Shown: positions 1 to 11,554 of the stretch, piece by piece | Numbering within the stretch: the first letter of the stretch is position 1 | How the letters are laid out: each line of letters starts with the position of its first letter | Source of the DNA: Poecilobothrus nobilitatus | Taxonomy: Eukaryota; Arthropoda; Insecta; Diptera; Dolichopodidae | Assembly: GCA_947095535.1 (NCBI GenBank) | Contig: OX352773.1 | Location: forward strand, 154,994,771 to 155,058,770 | Direction: 5' to 3' | DNA length: 64,000 bases | Program-made: the position numbers and the translations under genes | Notes under the pieces: model-generated | Databases searched by the model: none | What the model was told of the DNA's origin: nothing | The model's input: only the letters and a program-made list of their open reading frames with translations

Positions 1-96
1 AAAGTAGCCTATCATGAATACATCACTATTCTGTTAAATACATAATATGCTACATGATCTATCAAACGTCGAAAATTCTATCAATTAAGAAACGAA
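1..96. other. AT-rich flank at window edge
   Basis: Short AT-rich sequence before the first terminal inverted repeat. I see no gene or recognisable repeat in it. Confidence 0.4.
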
Positions 97-174
97 AAGA
101 TACTAAATAGAATGTAGCTCAATAGCGTCGGACGAAATATCATCCAAAAGTGAAAAATGTAATAGAATAAAAAA

Positions 175-1224
175 AACAAGTAAAAGTAACAGTAAATCGA
201 TGCAACCGACTTATTTATACCCTGCACTTAAAAAATTCAAATTAAATTAAAAATCCATAAGTTATTTTAGTTAGGTATTTAATATACCTAAGCTAAAAAA
301 ATACAAATATTACAACCTTTGTACAAAATTTCAGATTTCTATCTTTATTAAATTCGAAAATATGCTTGTTAGGTCCTGGGAAGTGTGCGAAGGCACGCGA
401 ACCACCACCCCAATTCATCTCAAATTTTAGAGCCATCATCAGAACAGGGTAGAACACTCTTATATCAAATTTCAAGTTTTTATATTTATTAATTTCGATG
501 ATATGCTTGTTTGGTCTTGGGAGTTGTATGGGAGGTATCCGAACAACCCCTCCAATTCATCTTAAGTTTTAGGCAAATCAGGGATTCAGGAAACAGCATC
601 CTCGTATCAAATTTGAAGTTTCTATCTTTATTAATTTCGAAGATATCCTTGTTCGGTTTAGGGAGTTGTGTGGGAGGTACCCAAACAACCACTCCAATTC
701 ATCTCAAATTTTGGACAAATCAGGGATTCAGGAAACAACACCCTAGTACGAAATTTGAAGTTTCTATCTTAATTAATTTCGAATATATGCTTATTCGGTT
801 TTGGGAGTTGTGTGAGAGGTACCCAAACAACCACTCCAATTCATCTCAAATTTTAGCGATATCAGGGATTCAGGAAAACACAGTCTCATACAAAATTTTA
901 AGTTTCTATCCTTATTAATTTCGAAGATATGCGTATTCGGTTTTGGGAGTTGTATGGGAGGTACCCGAACCCATGGTCCGATTTCGCCCATTTGTCCCAT
1001 GGTCCACAATCCCCGCCTTACTTTAGTCATTGTTAACCTATAGTATAAATTTCATCAAGATAGCATCATTATTTTTTTAGTTATCGTGCGTACGGACCGA
1101 GGGACGGATATCGCTAAATCGACTCAGGAGGTGATCCTGATTCAGAATATATATACATGTCCATATCTAACTCGCTTCCTTTTGGTGGTTACAAACACCA
1201 TATCAAAGTTAATATACCCTATAC
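175..1224 (-). mobile_element. GGGTATA/(TCCG)n family 1 element with five 142-bp tandem units
   Basis: A second copy in opposite orientation lies at 28313-29363. Both carry the same ends (CGATGCAACCGACTTA near 196-211) and the same series of about 142-bp units. The unit landmark, a cgaNgatatgc-like block, recurs near 355, 496, 638, 780 and 922. The unit includes a conserved GGGAGTTGTRTGGGAGGTAC stretch. The 1000-1220 part includes a block matching the sequence around the TCCG microsatellite of the other copy, but here that microsatellite has decayed (near 1097) and the terminal hairpin is incomplete. Open frames in this block are artefacts of a repeat period without internal stops. It is non-coding. 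Confidence 0.75.
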
Positions 1225-1483
1225 TTTTCATTTTTGTAAATTTTTAAATTTTATTGTTACAATGATCGTTCTTATAACGGGAAAAGACTTTTTTAAGTAA
1301 ATATATAACCTATGCACAAACAGGTTTGTTGGCTTGTTATTGTATTTATTGATACATTTTTTACATAATCGGAAAAATTATTAAATAATTTTAATTTTTA
1401 ATGCTGTTTATCAATAACAATACCAAATCTTATTGAAGACTCATGAAAATTACTCCCCAAAACAATATGCAGCACAAATATAT

Positions 1484-1800
1484 AAATATTCTGTAAAAGG
1501 CGAATAACCCTGATTTAGTAAACAACTCTAAAATCCCTTCTAATTTGAAATATGGGATACACATATATATATTATACATATTCTAGAAAAAGTGTATAAA
1601 CCTGATTTTGAATCCCACTCTAAAATCTCTCCTAATTCAAAATCTCACTTATACATGTATAATAAATCTGGAAAAAGGAAATACCTTAATTTTGAGTCCA
1701 AGTCTAAAAGCCGTCATAATTTAGAATCTGGTATATACATATTATATATACATATTTTGGAAAAAGAATATAATCCTGATTTTGTAAAAATTTATTATTT
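1484..1800 (+). repeat. Four satellite-like monomers of 85-92 bp
   Basis: Each monomer has three landmarks in order: TTCTGGAAAAAG-like, CCTGATTTTG-like, and CTCTAAAATCCCTCCTAATT-like, followed by an (AT)-rich tail with ATACATAT. The first landmark occurs near 1489, 1581, 1665 and 1754, so the period is 85-92 bp. Related monomers are found at 3550-3905, 27115-27290, 29823-29980 and 31756-32090. It is non-coding; the short frame through it is fortuitous. Confidence 0.7.
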
Positions 1801-1931
1801 TGAACGATATTCGATTTAGTCTTAAAGTTTGTTTTATTCTTATTTCTTTTATTGTTATTTGGACCTTATTTCAATAAATATTTGGATGATATTTCATCCG
1901 ACGCTATTGCGCTGCGCCAATAAATAGTATC

Positions 1932-3354
1932 AACGTAGAAGAAAAAATATAAGTAAGGGAAAATCTAAGGAAAGTATGATGAAAATAAAAGTTATGATTT
2001 TCAAATATTAAAGAATAGGATCCTATAATAACTGTAAAAAATATTTACAATGGAAACTATTGAGTATACATTTACTTATAAAAGCTAGAACAGAGTATTA
2101 TAAGAAGAACATTTTCTTGATAGCAAAGTTAAAAGTATGTATATGTATATTAGGTGTCTTTTGTTTTTAATTCAGACCTAAATTTAACAGAGTATTCTCT
2201 GCTCAGAGTCACTCAAAATATGCTCGAAGCATTCAGATTTTCATAAAACAGAGTAAAGCTGTCACTTTTATTAAATTAAATTTGAAATTATTAGTAAAAA
2301 TCATGACTTATAATTTATTTTTCGATGACAGTAATTGAGAAGATCATTTTTCTGAAAATAATTATGTCAAAATACAAAAACAAAAAAGAAGAACATTATG
2401 TCGAAAAAGGTCTGTCAAAATTTTCGAATAAAACTTTTAGCCGTTTTCGCATATAACTCTCCTACAATAAATGATTCTTCTTTCAGAATGATTTGGTTAA
2501 AGGATCCAACATGATATCATAGTTTTTAGTTGTATCGTAAATCTGTTTTGTTGATCAATAATAATTCAGCTAAATTTGTGATTCTTTCGTTATGTTGTTG
2601 TTAAAAAAGTTTTGTGAACGTAGCAATTTACATATGTAGTAGTTTAAATTTTAATAAATTTTATATGTAGTTTTGAATTCTATATTTTATAATTGTAACT
2701 GATATAACAAGGACTAAATGTTTTTTGTTTTCATTTGTTATATTTTTTATATGTAGAAAACTGCAATTCATCAAAATAAAGTAAACATAAAAAAATTAAT
2801 AATAAAAATAGACTATTATTGTTATTATTGATTTTTAATAGTTACAGGACTTTAGTAGGTAGGAAGATTGCACTATGGTTTTTTGTTTTTAAATATTTTT
2901 TAAATAATTGTTTTGTAATTGCACTTCGTAAGATTAAAAAACAATTTTTTTCTCGATATTCATTATTATTGATTTGAATTAAAAATATTTGAATATTTTG
3001 TTAATTATAAAATATTAAAAATATTTATTTTTTTTCAATAAAATTTAATTTTTTTTTTTCAAGGCTTATATTCCACTGAATCGTTATAGTAGATTTAATT
3101 TTCAATGAAAACATTCAGTTATTTTCTGTGCATTCTGTTATGCCAGTACATGTTACGATAAAAGTTTTAAGTTTATAAACATAAAATCCTACAAAATGGT
3201 TTTGTAACCTAGAAAATAATCAGTGCATGTTATTACATAATATATTAGTGGAACAACACTATAATGTTGTCAAAATGGTTCTATTCATTAATTTTTTTTT
3301 TATTTTTTATTTCATCAATTTTCATCAATTCCAATATTCTGGCAGTTTTTTTTT
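1932..3354. other. AT-rich stretch without gene
   Basis: AT-rich DNA with poly-T/poly-A tracts (for example near 3050 and 3293). I see no exon with plausible splice sites, no structural RNA and no repeat that I can pair with another place in the window. Confidence 0.5.
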
Positions 3355-3549
3355 TGATATACTTTACTTTAGGTACATTGTCCGATTACCTTGGAATTGT
3401 ACATAACGGTACCTAGTAACGTGAGCTATATTTTATAGAACATGACTTTTGGTGTGAAGGTTATTTAAGAGTCAAATTGATTATTTTGAAATTTTCCGAA
3501 AATTTTGTAGTATTTTACTTAAACCGTTATATTTTTCGTCCACGATAAT

Positions 3550-3905
3550 ATATTCTGTAAAAGGTGTATAACTCTGATTTGGAATTCAACCCTAAAATTC
3601 CTTCTAATTTGGAAGCTCGCATATATACAATATATAGTATGGAAATATTCTGGAAAAAGCGTATAATTCAGTTTTTGTAACAACTCTAAAGTCCTTACTA
3701 ATTATATTTTTACATACAATAATTCAATAATTTCAATATTTAATTATTTTAGTGGAAGCTGCCGACCCTAAACTCCCGCTAAACAAATTATTGGAGCACT
3801 GATTTGCAAAAAAACTCTAAAACACCTCCTAACTCAGAATCTAACATATAGGTACATACGAGTATATATAAATGTTCTGGAAAAGGCGTAATAACTCTGA
3901 AAAAA
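3550..3905 (+). repeat. Diverged ~85-bp satellite monomers (three)
   Basis: Landmarks matching the 1484-1800 monomers recur: TTCTGTAAAAGG (about 3553), TTCTGGAAAAAGCG (about 3648) and GTTCTGGAAAAGGCG (about 3874), with the CTCTAAA and CTCCTAA blocks between them. A short unrelated segment (about 3735-3800) interrupts the run. Confidence 0.6.
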
Positions 3906-4389
3906 ATAAGATTTTGATCAAATAAAATTTTAATTCACATTTTTATATGAAAAATGGACTTTTTTTATTTATCCTACCTAAGAACATTTTACCATAACTC
4001 AAAAAGCAAAAAGACCAGAGTAACCAATGAGGGCTTTCTAGAAAGAGGAAAAGAAAATTAATAAAATTATTAAAGAAAATTAAGAAAAAAATTTGTTCAT
4101 AAAAAAGGTACCATTATATTTAATTTAACAAAAAAAATTGAAAAAAGTGCAAATTAAAATTTTTTTTTTGTTATAAGCACACTGTACTCAAATGAGACAA
4201 CCTGTACTTATTATAAGTATATCACCTTAACGGATTTTTATAGACCTATGAGAGACTACAATGGTTGTTATATATCTAACAATTTTTGAGATATTTACCG
4301 TTATTTACTAATTTTCAAAGTATAGTGGTTTCTAAAAAGTTTAGAGAAAATTTTTATTTTATACCAAAATTTTCTGTTTGAACTGCAGC

Positions 4390-4914
4390 CGTGTCTATTG
4401 CAATATTCTTGCGGAACGTGAACTTCACGCAGTTGCGTAGAAATGCGGAGAAATATTTATATTCAGCTAATAGTAAAAGTTTTCGTTCCGCGCTGAGTTG
4501 AACAGTTTATATGTGTCATTGACAGTTTATAAAATTTATTACTTATTTTTGTTTTTAATTTTGATACAGAATTTTATAAAGGCGATAAATAAAATAAATA
4601 AAAATATTTGTATTGTTCTTGATTTGTTTTAGTCCTTAAAAACAAAAAATTATTTAACAAAAAGTTAAAAAAAAAAAACAAAAGATGATGCAATTTTATA
4701 TTTAACTTACATTTTATTTGTTCCTCAGCTCAACTATTGCGAAGAAATATTTTTATGAAATGTAGGAAAATTTCACGTAGCGTTTAGTAGAATTCCAAAA
4801 AAACGTAATCAGCAAAATTGCGGAGACTTAATCGACGTGACGTTTAGTGGAATGGGAATTTTTGATATACTGATGGGGACAATTGCGTTCGTAACGTTTA
4901 TTGGAATAGACACG
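4390..4914. mobile_element. Non-autonomous TIR element, 525 bp
   Basis: The left end begins CGTGTCTATTGCAATA and the right end is its near inverse complement, TTGGAATAGACACG, ending at 4914. The inner part of both ends contains ACG-rich subterminal sequence (near 4417-4440 and 4803-4893), GC-richer than the surroundings. No open frame is present. No clear target-site duplication was found, so the superfamily stays open. Confidence 0.6.
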
Positions 4915-5392
4915 AGTATCTCAGAAACGGCAGCACTGATTGAAACAACATATTTATTAAAGACGATAGTAGGTCCCACAATGTTGTAATAAAATTGGTT
5001 CTTGTATACTATCTATAACGGTTTAAGTAAGATACTACAAAAATGTTAGGAAAATTTCAATATAATGAATTTGACCTTTAAATAATCTGTACGCCAAAAG
5101 TCATGTTCTATGAAATATGGGGGACGTCACTAAGTATCGTTATGTAAAATTTCAAGGCAATCGAATAATGTACCTAAAGTAAAGTTTACCCATCTAAATA
5201 ATAATTTGATAATAGAAACAAATCATTGCTAGAGTTTAGTTTAGAAATAAAATAAAATCGGAATTTTCGACAGTTTTATAAAATATCAAAATGGAACGGT
5301 ACAAAATCTCGATATTTATTCTCGCTTTTTAATGCCAAAAATAATAAAATTTGTGTACCGTCACAAGATTGTATTTTATTTGATTATATACC

Positions 5393-5456
5393 ACTTGCCT
5401 GTATTATCATTTGACTGTATTTTATTTGGCTGTATTTCATTTGATTGAATTTTATT
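5393..5456 (+). repeat. Short tandem array, ~16-17-bp unit (TGACTGTATTTTATT)
   Basis: Four degenerate units of the form CATTTGACTGTATTTTA follow each other. The same motif makes up the inverted end arrays of the small foldback element at 29777-30022, so this may be a solo end of such an element. Confidence 0.55.
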
Positions 5457-6407
5457 TGTAACCAACTTTAAAAACCCTCTTATTACATGATTTACATACA
5501 TATTTCAACAACAAAACATTTAAAAGATTTTATAGCAGCTCTTTTTTTTTTTGTGTTACGTATTTCACCGTTTTCTATTTTCTCTAACCTTGTCAGAGCA
5601 ATTCTAATTTATTTTCCCATCTCTATAAATGTCAATATGGGATTTATCAGTTATAACCTTCGCAATTGATTTAAAATAACTATGTATAATCACCATAAAA
5701 TCTTTAGATCATTAATTATGTTTTTATCTGCAGATTTTTCATAACAAATTTCAAGAATTTCCATAAAACCTTTTAAAAGTAAATAAAAGTGAAAAATACT
5801 GAGAATTCAAATCATATGCAATCATATGATTCTAAGGCAATTAAACGATATTAATTTAACGTAAAATACTATTTGAAATAAATATAAAGAATTGCATATA
5901 CATTTGATAGTTATTGTCAGAAAAAAATATTTTATATGAAGCTTTTTCAAGACTCATTTATATCTAAAATCTGGCGTAATATAAAAAAAATATTTTAAAA
6001 GTGCAATTTAAAAAAGTGAGATTATGAAAAGCGGTGATAAATTTGAGCGGGATTAAAGATGCCGAAATTTTATATATGACCCATAGCAAAATATAGAAAT
6101 AAATATTTTTGTAATCATAAACGATATAATTAATATTTTGGTATATCATTTTTACTTTTTCGTCTAAAATCTTCAACATTAATATATATATATATATATA
6201 TAAATATGTATTTAGTTAATGACAACTGTTATACGTTTTTATATATATATATTTTCTCTGTTTTTCTCTGTGCATAATTTCTACCGAAAGTTTTAAAGTA
6301 TGTACTTAAAAAATTTTTTTATTTACTTCAATTTGCTTTTCAATTGATACAAATTAAATAATATAAATTTAAAGACTTACCTGTATATATATTTTTTTTC
6401 ATTCAAC
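5457..6407. other. AT-rich stretch without gene
   Basis: AT-rich sequence including (AT)n tracts at about 6181-6202 and 6240-6250. I see no supported gene or paired repeat. Confidence 0.5.
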
Positions 6408-6616
6408 TTTTTAACGGGGCCTCGCTGGCCTAGAGTAGGTATAAGAGCGTATGAAATACGTTGTAAACACCGAGGGAGTGTTGGTTTGAAACCCACACAT
6501 GCCGTATAAGAATAATCCCTCCTTACGGCATTACAGACACATGAAAAAGGAAGGCTGTGTAATTTCCTTGACACATTTATGTGGCAGTGGAATACACAAA
6601 AAAAAAATTTTTTAAC
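6408..6616 (+). mobile_element. tRNA-derived SINE, family 1, copy A
   Basis: A tRNA-like head begins GGGGCCTCGCTGGCCTAGAG (6417-6436 or so). It has a diverged A box (TGGCCTAGAGTAGG near 6425) and a B box GGTTTGAAACC (6483-6493). The body matches copies at 18448-18641 and 23036-23195, including GGAAGGCTGTGTAATTTCCT. A poly-A tail ends at about 6607. TTTTTAAC occurs directly before the head (6408-6415) and after the tail (6609-6616), a likely 8-bp target-site duplication. The RNA is made by Pol III from the internal boxes and mobilised by a LINE reverse transcriptase (established knowledge of SINEs). Confidence 0.85.
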
Positions 6617-6936
6617 AACTTTTATTTTAATTTCATTTGGAAAATTTTCTTGAAGATATTTTGTGAAACACATTGAACAAACTTAAAGATATCTAACTAT
6701 AACAGTTCAATTTGAAGTAAAATATTGGAAGGATCCCCAAAACACTTAGTATTAAATACATCCTACAATACTTAAAATTGTAAAATACCATTTAAAAAAT
6801 AAAAAATAATTAAAAACTTAAAAGACAAAAAAAGTACTAAAATGATTCGCTAGAGTAAAATTAAATATAGTTTAAAAATATTAAAATTATGATTGTGAAA
6901 ACTAAATACATATTAAAATTATTACCAAGCATTTTT
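6617..6936. other. AT-rich stretch without gene
   Basis: AT-rich spacer between a SINE and the next repeat element; nothing recognised. Confidence 0.5.
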
Positions 6937-8226
6937 AGCACATTTCCAAAAAAATTTTGAAAAAATGTGCTTAATAGTTTCACTCTGTCCGTCCGTCCGT
7001 CCGTCCGTCCGTCTGTTTACAAAACTTCTACACCGTTAAAGATAGAGAAAAAAAATTTTAACCATGGGTAGGTCTCATAAAAAAAATAATTTTGTGGAAC
7101 AACTTTTTCATGTAGCCCCTCCCATTACGGAGCTACACCCCCTCAAACTTTGAAAAAGCCCTATTTTTAAATGCATATATCTTATGTTCTGCTTGAGAGT
7201 TTTTCAATCTGAAAACGTCATTCGACAGGTATTTCTTTTATCTTTGTAAATTAATATCAAAATTATAGAATTTTTTTTAAATTTAGTATTTAAATTTACC
7301 GTTATGTGAAAACCAAATTTAGCATGATTTTTCTACTTTCATAACTCCGGCACGCTTTTAGATAGAGGCTTGAAATTTTGAGACAAGAAAGAACTTTTAG
7401 AATTAGTATAAGTTTGCCCAGAAAATTTTTTTGGACCACCCCCTGTTTATGAGATATGAAGGCTTAAAAATTGATAATTTGCTATTTTTAAACACCTGTA
7501 ACTTAGGAACCTGTACACATTTTACTTCTGCAAGATATAAAATTTAAAGCTAGAGTAATATATTTTAATGTGTGTTAAAGGTTTGTTTTAGTTGTAAAGG
7601 GTTCCAAAGTTGCAGCTCTTCAAAATTGCGAAAAAGTCCCATTTTCAGATGTATATATCTCAGGCCCTGCATAATAGTTTTGCAATCTAAAACCGTCAGA
7701 AGATGGAAAATTTTATTATCTATATAAAACAAAAAATTATGCAATATTTTGTAATTTACTATTTAAATTTACCGTTATGTGAAAACCATATTTTGCATGA
7801 AATTTCTTTTTTCATAACTCCGGCACGCCTTTAGATAGAAACCTGAAATTTTGAGACAAGAAAGAACTTTTAGAATTAGTTAGAAAATTTTTTGGTAGCA
7901 CCCCCTCTTTAAGAGTTATTACGCCTCAAAAAATGAAAATTTGCTATTTTTAGACACCTGTAACTTAGGCACCTGTAAAAATTTTTCTTCGGCGAAGCAT
8001 GAAAATTAAAGGTTCAATAATATATTTTTACGCGTGTTAACGGCTTTTTTTAGTTATATAGGATTCCGGACTTACGGCCCCTCAAAATTTCAAAAATGTC
8101 CTATTTTCACATTTTTTCTTATTACATGAAATTTTCAAATTTTTGTCCAAGTCAAAATTCTAAACAGTTTGTATTGAGTTTGGAAATGTGCGCTTTTAAA
8201 AACCGTTGGTTTACATTCTACCTTGT
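6937..8226 (+). mobile_element. (TCCG)n family 3 element with internal duplication
   Basis: It starts with a hairpin (AGCACATTT, 6938-6946, pairing with AAATGTGCT near 6963-6971), followed by a (TCCG)n microsatellite at 6986-7013. A body of about 475 bp is then present twice in tandem. ATAACTCCGGCACGC occurs near 7340 and 7814; TTGAGACAAGAAAGAACTTT near 7378 and 7852; CACCTGTAACTTAGG near 7492 and 7957. An opposite-orientation copy without the duplication lies at 21979-22721, and fragments at 20864-21050 and 63335-64000. No protein is encoded. The class is uncertain. Confidence 0.75.
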
Positions 8227-9199
8227 TTATCATTTATTCTTACAAAACGAATACAATCAAATTAAAAAAATTAATAATTAAATTAAAAAAAAAAGAACAA
8301 AATGTAACACAATATTTTAATTAATGTGCTACTATTAAAATTCTTTTAATGAGTTAATCTTTTTTTTTTTAATAATAAATTTAAATATTAAATTTGTATA
8401 CGTTTGGGAAGTGATTAATTCTTAATTATGTTGTAAATAATTAATAATATCTTAAATTTATATAAAAATTTTTTCTCAACTTGTTTGAAATTTATTTAAG
8501 ATATATTAATCTTCTTTTTGATTCAAATTAATTGCTAACAATAAATTAATAATTTAATAATAGCAAAATATAAACATTAAACATATAACAATTTTAATTT
8601 ATACCTTATAACTCACTACAATCAAAATCTTCGGATATAAGCAAATAAATATCCATATATATTTCTCATATATGAAATTCTTCATGAATTTCATATACTG
8701 GACAATAGAAAGGACAGAACAATGAAGAATTATAGACGTCAAACAAATGGAATCACAAATCTATAGGAAAATGCAAGTTAACAACGTGTCAAGTTACTAT
8801 AGTTATTAGAATCAATATGTTCCATCATGTTTCCACAAGTTTATCATGTATATCTAATCCATATATATGTTATAAGAAATTATTCGCAGCAAATTGGCTC
8901 ACTCAGAGTTAACTAAATTGTCAAATGGTCTATTCTTTCCCATCAAGAGCAAATTCACGTAGCGAAACATGTATTAAGATTAGTATATAGGTCAATATAT
9001 TTTAGAATAATTTTTAGTCTTAATTAGAATATCAATTAAGTGTCTAATTTTTTGATCGGAAATAAAAGTAAGTTGTGTTCTATATTAAAGTTAAAATTTG
9101 TCAATAAAATTGATTTGTTTTTTATTAAAATAAATTTGCAATTTAAAATCTTGCAATATTACAAAACCATTGGCTTTGTACAAAAAAATAAACACATTC
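8227..9199. other. AT-rich stretch without gene
   Basis: AT-rich DNA with short poly-A/T runs. No exon, RNA gene or pairable repeat was recognised. Confidence 0.5.
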
Positions 9200-9487
9200 A
9201 TTTTTATTTATTTATTTATATTAATATTACATACATAAATGTAATGCAATCGGCTACCAAGGCCATTTTAGGTTTTTATACTATTATAATTGTATACTAT
9301 TATTATAATTGTTTTTATAATATTATTTATTTTGTTTATATTATATACTTTATATTTACATTATATTTGGTCGTAAGGGGGGAATGTAAAGAAAAAAACA
9401 CTTACGAGTTACGACCTGTGCAGGGATCAAACCCACACTTCTTCGGTTAATACGCCACACGCCTACTCACTAGGCTACCGAAGCCGC
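9200..9487 (-). mobile_element. tRNA-derived SINE, family 2, copy D
   Basis: Read on the minus strand, the head is GGCTTCGGTAGCCTAGTGAG. The A box is the complement of 9466-9477 and the B box GGTTTGATCCC is the complement of 9423-9433. The body matches the + strand copy at 52806-53086, including CTTACGACCAAATATAATG, a CGGCTACCAAGGCC block near 9251, and a 3' tail of ATTAATATAAATAAATAAAT (about 9210-9222). It is a separate family from the SINE at 6408 because both body and tail differ. Confidence 0.85.
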
Positions 9488-9688
9488 TAAACCCATTAAT
9501 ATTGGTTTATTTTATTTTGCCTATTTTTAGCCTAAATTTAAAACTAATATACTCCTAACCTAACTATAATTAATCATTAGCTATCATATTATATTATTCA
9601 TATATTCTATTACAATATTCGATTAGTTTTCGATATGACAAAATATGACAAATGATATGACAAATTATGATATACAAAATAAGAAGTC

Positions 9689-10897
9689 TTAAGCTAAGTA
9701 CACACGCGTGACTAAAATTGGTAGAGCTCTACGAAAAAAAAAATTTTCTTTATCAAATTTATTTACAAGAGAGTGTAACTCTATAGAAAATTCGCTCTAC
9801 GAAATTTTGGTATATAAATTTTTCGTAGAGCTGTAGATTTTTCTCTAGCGACTCGGTATACGTATTTTTTGTATATGGCAGATCTGTGATAGAGCAATAA
9901 ATAGAAATGAATTGAAAATGAAATTAATTTGTTGCAAAATGCAAAATATGTTCAAAAACATTTTACAGACATTTTTGTTAGCCCAGAAGGCGAAATACCG
10001 TGGCAATATACACAAATTTAATAAAAATTATAAAAAAAAAGAAATGTTGTTAATAAAAATTAGAAACACATTATGTTGCTCACCTTACTTTGAACAAGAA
10101 TTTTAATGCTCTCAAAAACTCCCAACGTCAAGTATAATTTTCATTTATTCTAGACCCACCGGTAAATAATATATTAAAATATTTTATTACATTTTACCTA
10201 TTCCTGTACAAGACATTTGATACGTCCCATAAATAGGGATGTAATTCAAAAAGTTTGATGAGTTTGTATGTTTGGTCCCTATTCCAGACATATTCCCTAC
10301 CTTTCCGATTTTTGTATACTCATTTTTGTTTATTTAATTTTTAAAATTTATTTAAATAATTCATTTATTTAAAAATTGTAATAGTTTTGGTATTTAAAAA
10401 ATATTTCTTTATTAATTAAATTTAATCACGTAACTTTTACAATTCAACTGAGAAACAAACTCAGATTAAATAATTTAATTTTGTAATTTTAAATTTTTCA
10501 AATTACAAAATATAATAATAAAATAAACGTTTAACATATTTTGATTAATTTATTGATAAGGAAACCGGTTTATATAAAGCAAAATATTTACCCTTAATTA
10601 CATATGCAAACATACATATACATATAACATAACCATATATGAATTACATGAAAATCTACGAAAAAGTCTCTACAAATCTTTCTACGTTTGTAGATCTGTA
10701 GAGTCATCGTAGATACAACAATTTCTCTACATGAAAGTGTTTACACGGTAGAGAAATCTCTAACAAAAAATCTCTAGAAGAGTCGATACTACGGTAGAGC
10801 TCTAACGAGTTTTCACTTTCACTCACATGTAGATCACTCTACCGAAATTTTTATCTCAATTCTACCATTTTTGGTCTTTCGTGTATGCTTAGCTTAA
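9689..10897. mobile_element. TTAA-bounded TIR element, 1.2 kb, non-autonomous
   Basis: The left end is TTAAGCTAAGTACACACG (9689-9706); the right end is the inverse complement CGTGTATGCTTAGCTTAA (10880-10897). The match continues inward with GGTAGAG and its complement. Subterminal DNA on both sides is dense in CTCTACGAAA / CTCTACCG motifs. TTAA at both outer ends fits a piggyBac-type target duplication, but the following bases do not look like the usual piggyBac end, so this is tentative. No transposase frame is present. Confidence 0.7.
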
Positions 10898-11554
10898 CAA
10901 GAAATGTCAAATTTCTAGTAATTATATATGATTTGTACGCTTTCGCTCGTGTACTAATAACTTAACGAATGTTTTTCTTAAATAATAACGAATGATTGTT
11001 ATGACTCTTATGACATGTATATAGTTTTAGGGGTTGTGTGACAACTCAATGGTATCTATTTAACCAATTTCATTTTAAATATTGAAATAAATTCTTTTCA
11101 TATTCACTTAAATTTATATGATTTTTCAACATAACATAAAATAATGTTAAATTCAATTGGACATCCTTATATAACGTCCTTAAATAAAAAATTAAAATTA
11201 TCATTTAAATAATATTTTTGGTGTATAAATTTGGTTTTAATAATCTTTTTGGTACATATTAAATTTTACATGTACATTTTAAAAACTTTTATTCGAAAAT
11301 GATAGTGAAAAAAAGTATAAATAAAAATACCATTGAGTAAAAATAAGGACTTCTTTTAATAAATATCTTCAATATCATATTATTCATTTAATTTTTCCTT
11401 TATATTTTTCTTCCTAACTTTTTTTTTTTTTTCTCTATTCTAATAATAAATTAATTTTGGAATGATGCTTTAAATATTTTGCATTGCAATTAATAATATA
11501 CTAATATTTTAAAATAGAAACTTTTCTGTTATGTTTTAGTTATTTTTTTTGCAG
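10898..11554. other. Intron sequence upstream of the first visible receptor exon
   Basis: AT-rich DNA ending in a strong polypyrimidine tract and TTGCAG (11549-11554). I looked here and throughout 1-11.5 kb for exons encoding TM1-TM3 of the receptor and found none, so those are probably outside the window. Confidence 0.5.

Larger units (their letters stand above)
97..1931. mobile_element. Composite element bounded by ~50-bp terminal inverted repeats
   Basis: Bases about 97-148 are repeated in inverse orientation at about 1882-1931. The best block reads AATAGCGTCGGA, one variable base, then GAAATATCATCC on the left (122-146), and its inverse complement lies at 1884-1908 with one mismatch. The pairing continues outward to GATACTA (97-103) and TAGTATC (1925-1931). 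The interior holds a 1.05-kb repeat element and a run of satellite monomers, and no transposase frame. I infer a non-autonomous DNA transposon or foldback-type element that has captured or been invaded by other repeats. The superfamily is unknown. Confidence 0.6.
3355..5188. mobile_element. Long inverted-repeat (foldback) composite
   Basis: The left arm (about 3355-3537) contains ACTTTACTTTAGGTACATTG, ACATGACTTTTGG and TTACTTAAACCGTTATA. The right arm (about 5012-5188) contains the inverse complements in reverse order: TATAACGGTTTAAGTAAG, CCAAAAGTCATGTTCT and AATGTACCTAAAGTAAAG. The arms are about 180 bp each and diverged. Between them lie satellite monomers (3550-3905), unassigned AT-rich DNA, and a nested 525-bp TIR element (4390-4914). 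I infer a foldback-type transposon; no transposase is visible. Confidence 0.65.

Noticed and set aside
511..918. 135-codon open frame
   Set aside because: It runs through 142-bp tandem units of a repeat element. The unit length is not a multiple of three (142 = 47x3+1), so frames rotate and the product is a low-information repeat; similar frames exist on both strands.
5487..5669. 60-codon frame considered as a possible TM1-TM3 receptor exon
   Set aside because: No class A motifs (TM2 LAxxD, DRY) and no suitable splice sites in phase; rejected as an upstream receptor exon.
6377..6673. 98-codon open frame on the minus strand
   Set aside because: It is the antisense of a SINE. The same Cys/His-containing peptide recurs wherever the SINE occurs (18420-18620 and 23001-23273), which shows the cause.
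9040..9450. 136-codon open frame
   Set aside because: It crosses the antisense of a tRNA-derived SINE and low-complexity AT-rich sequence; no recognisable protein.
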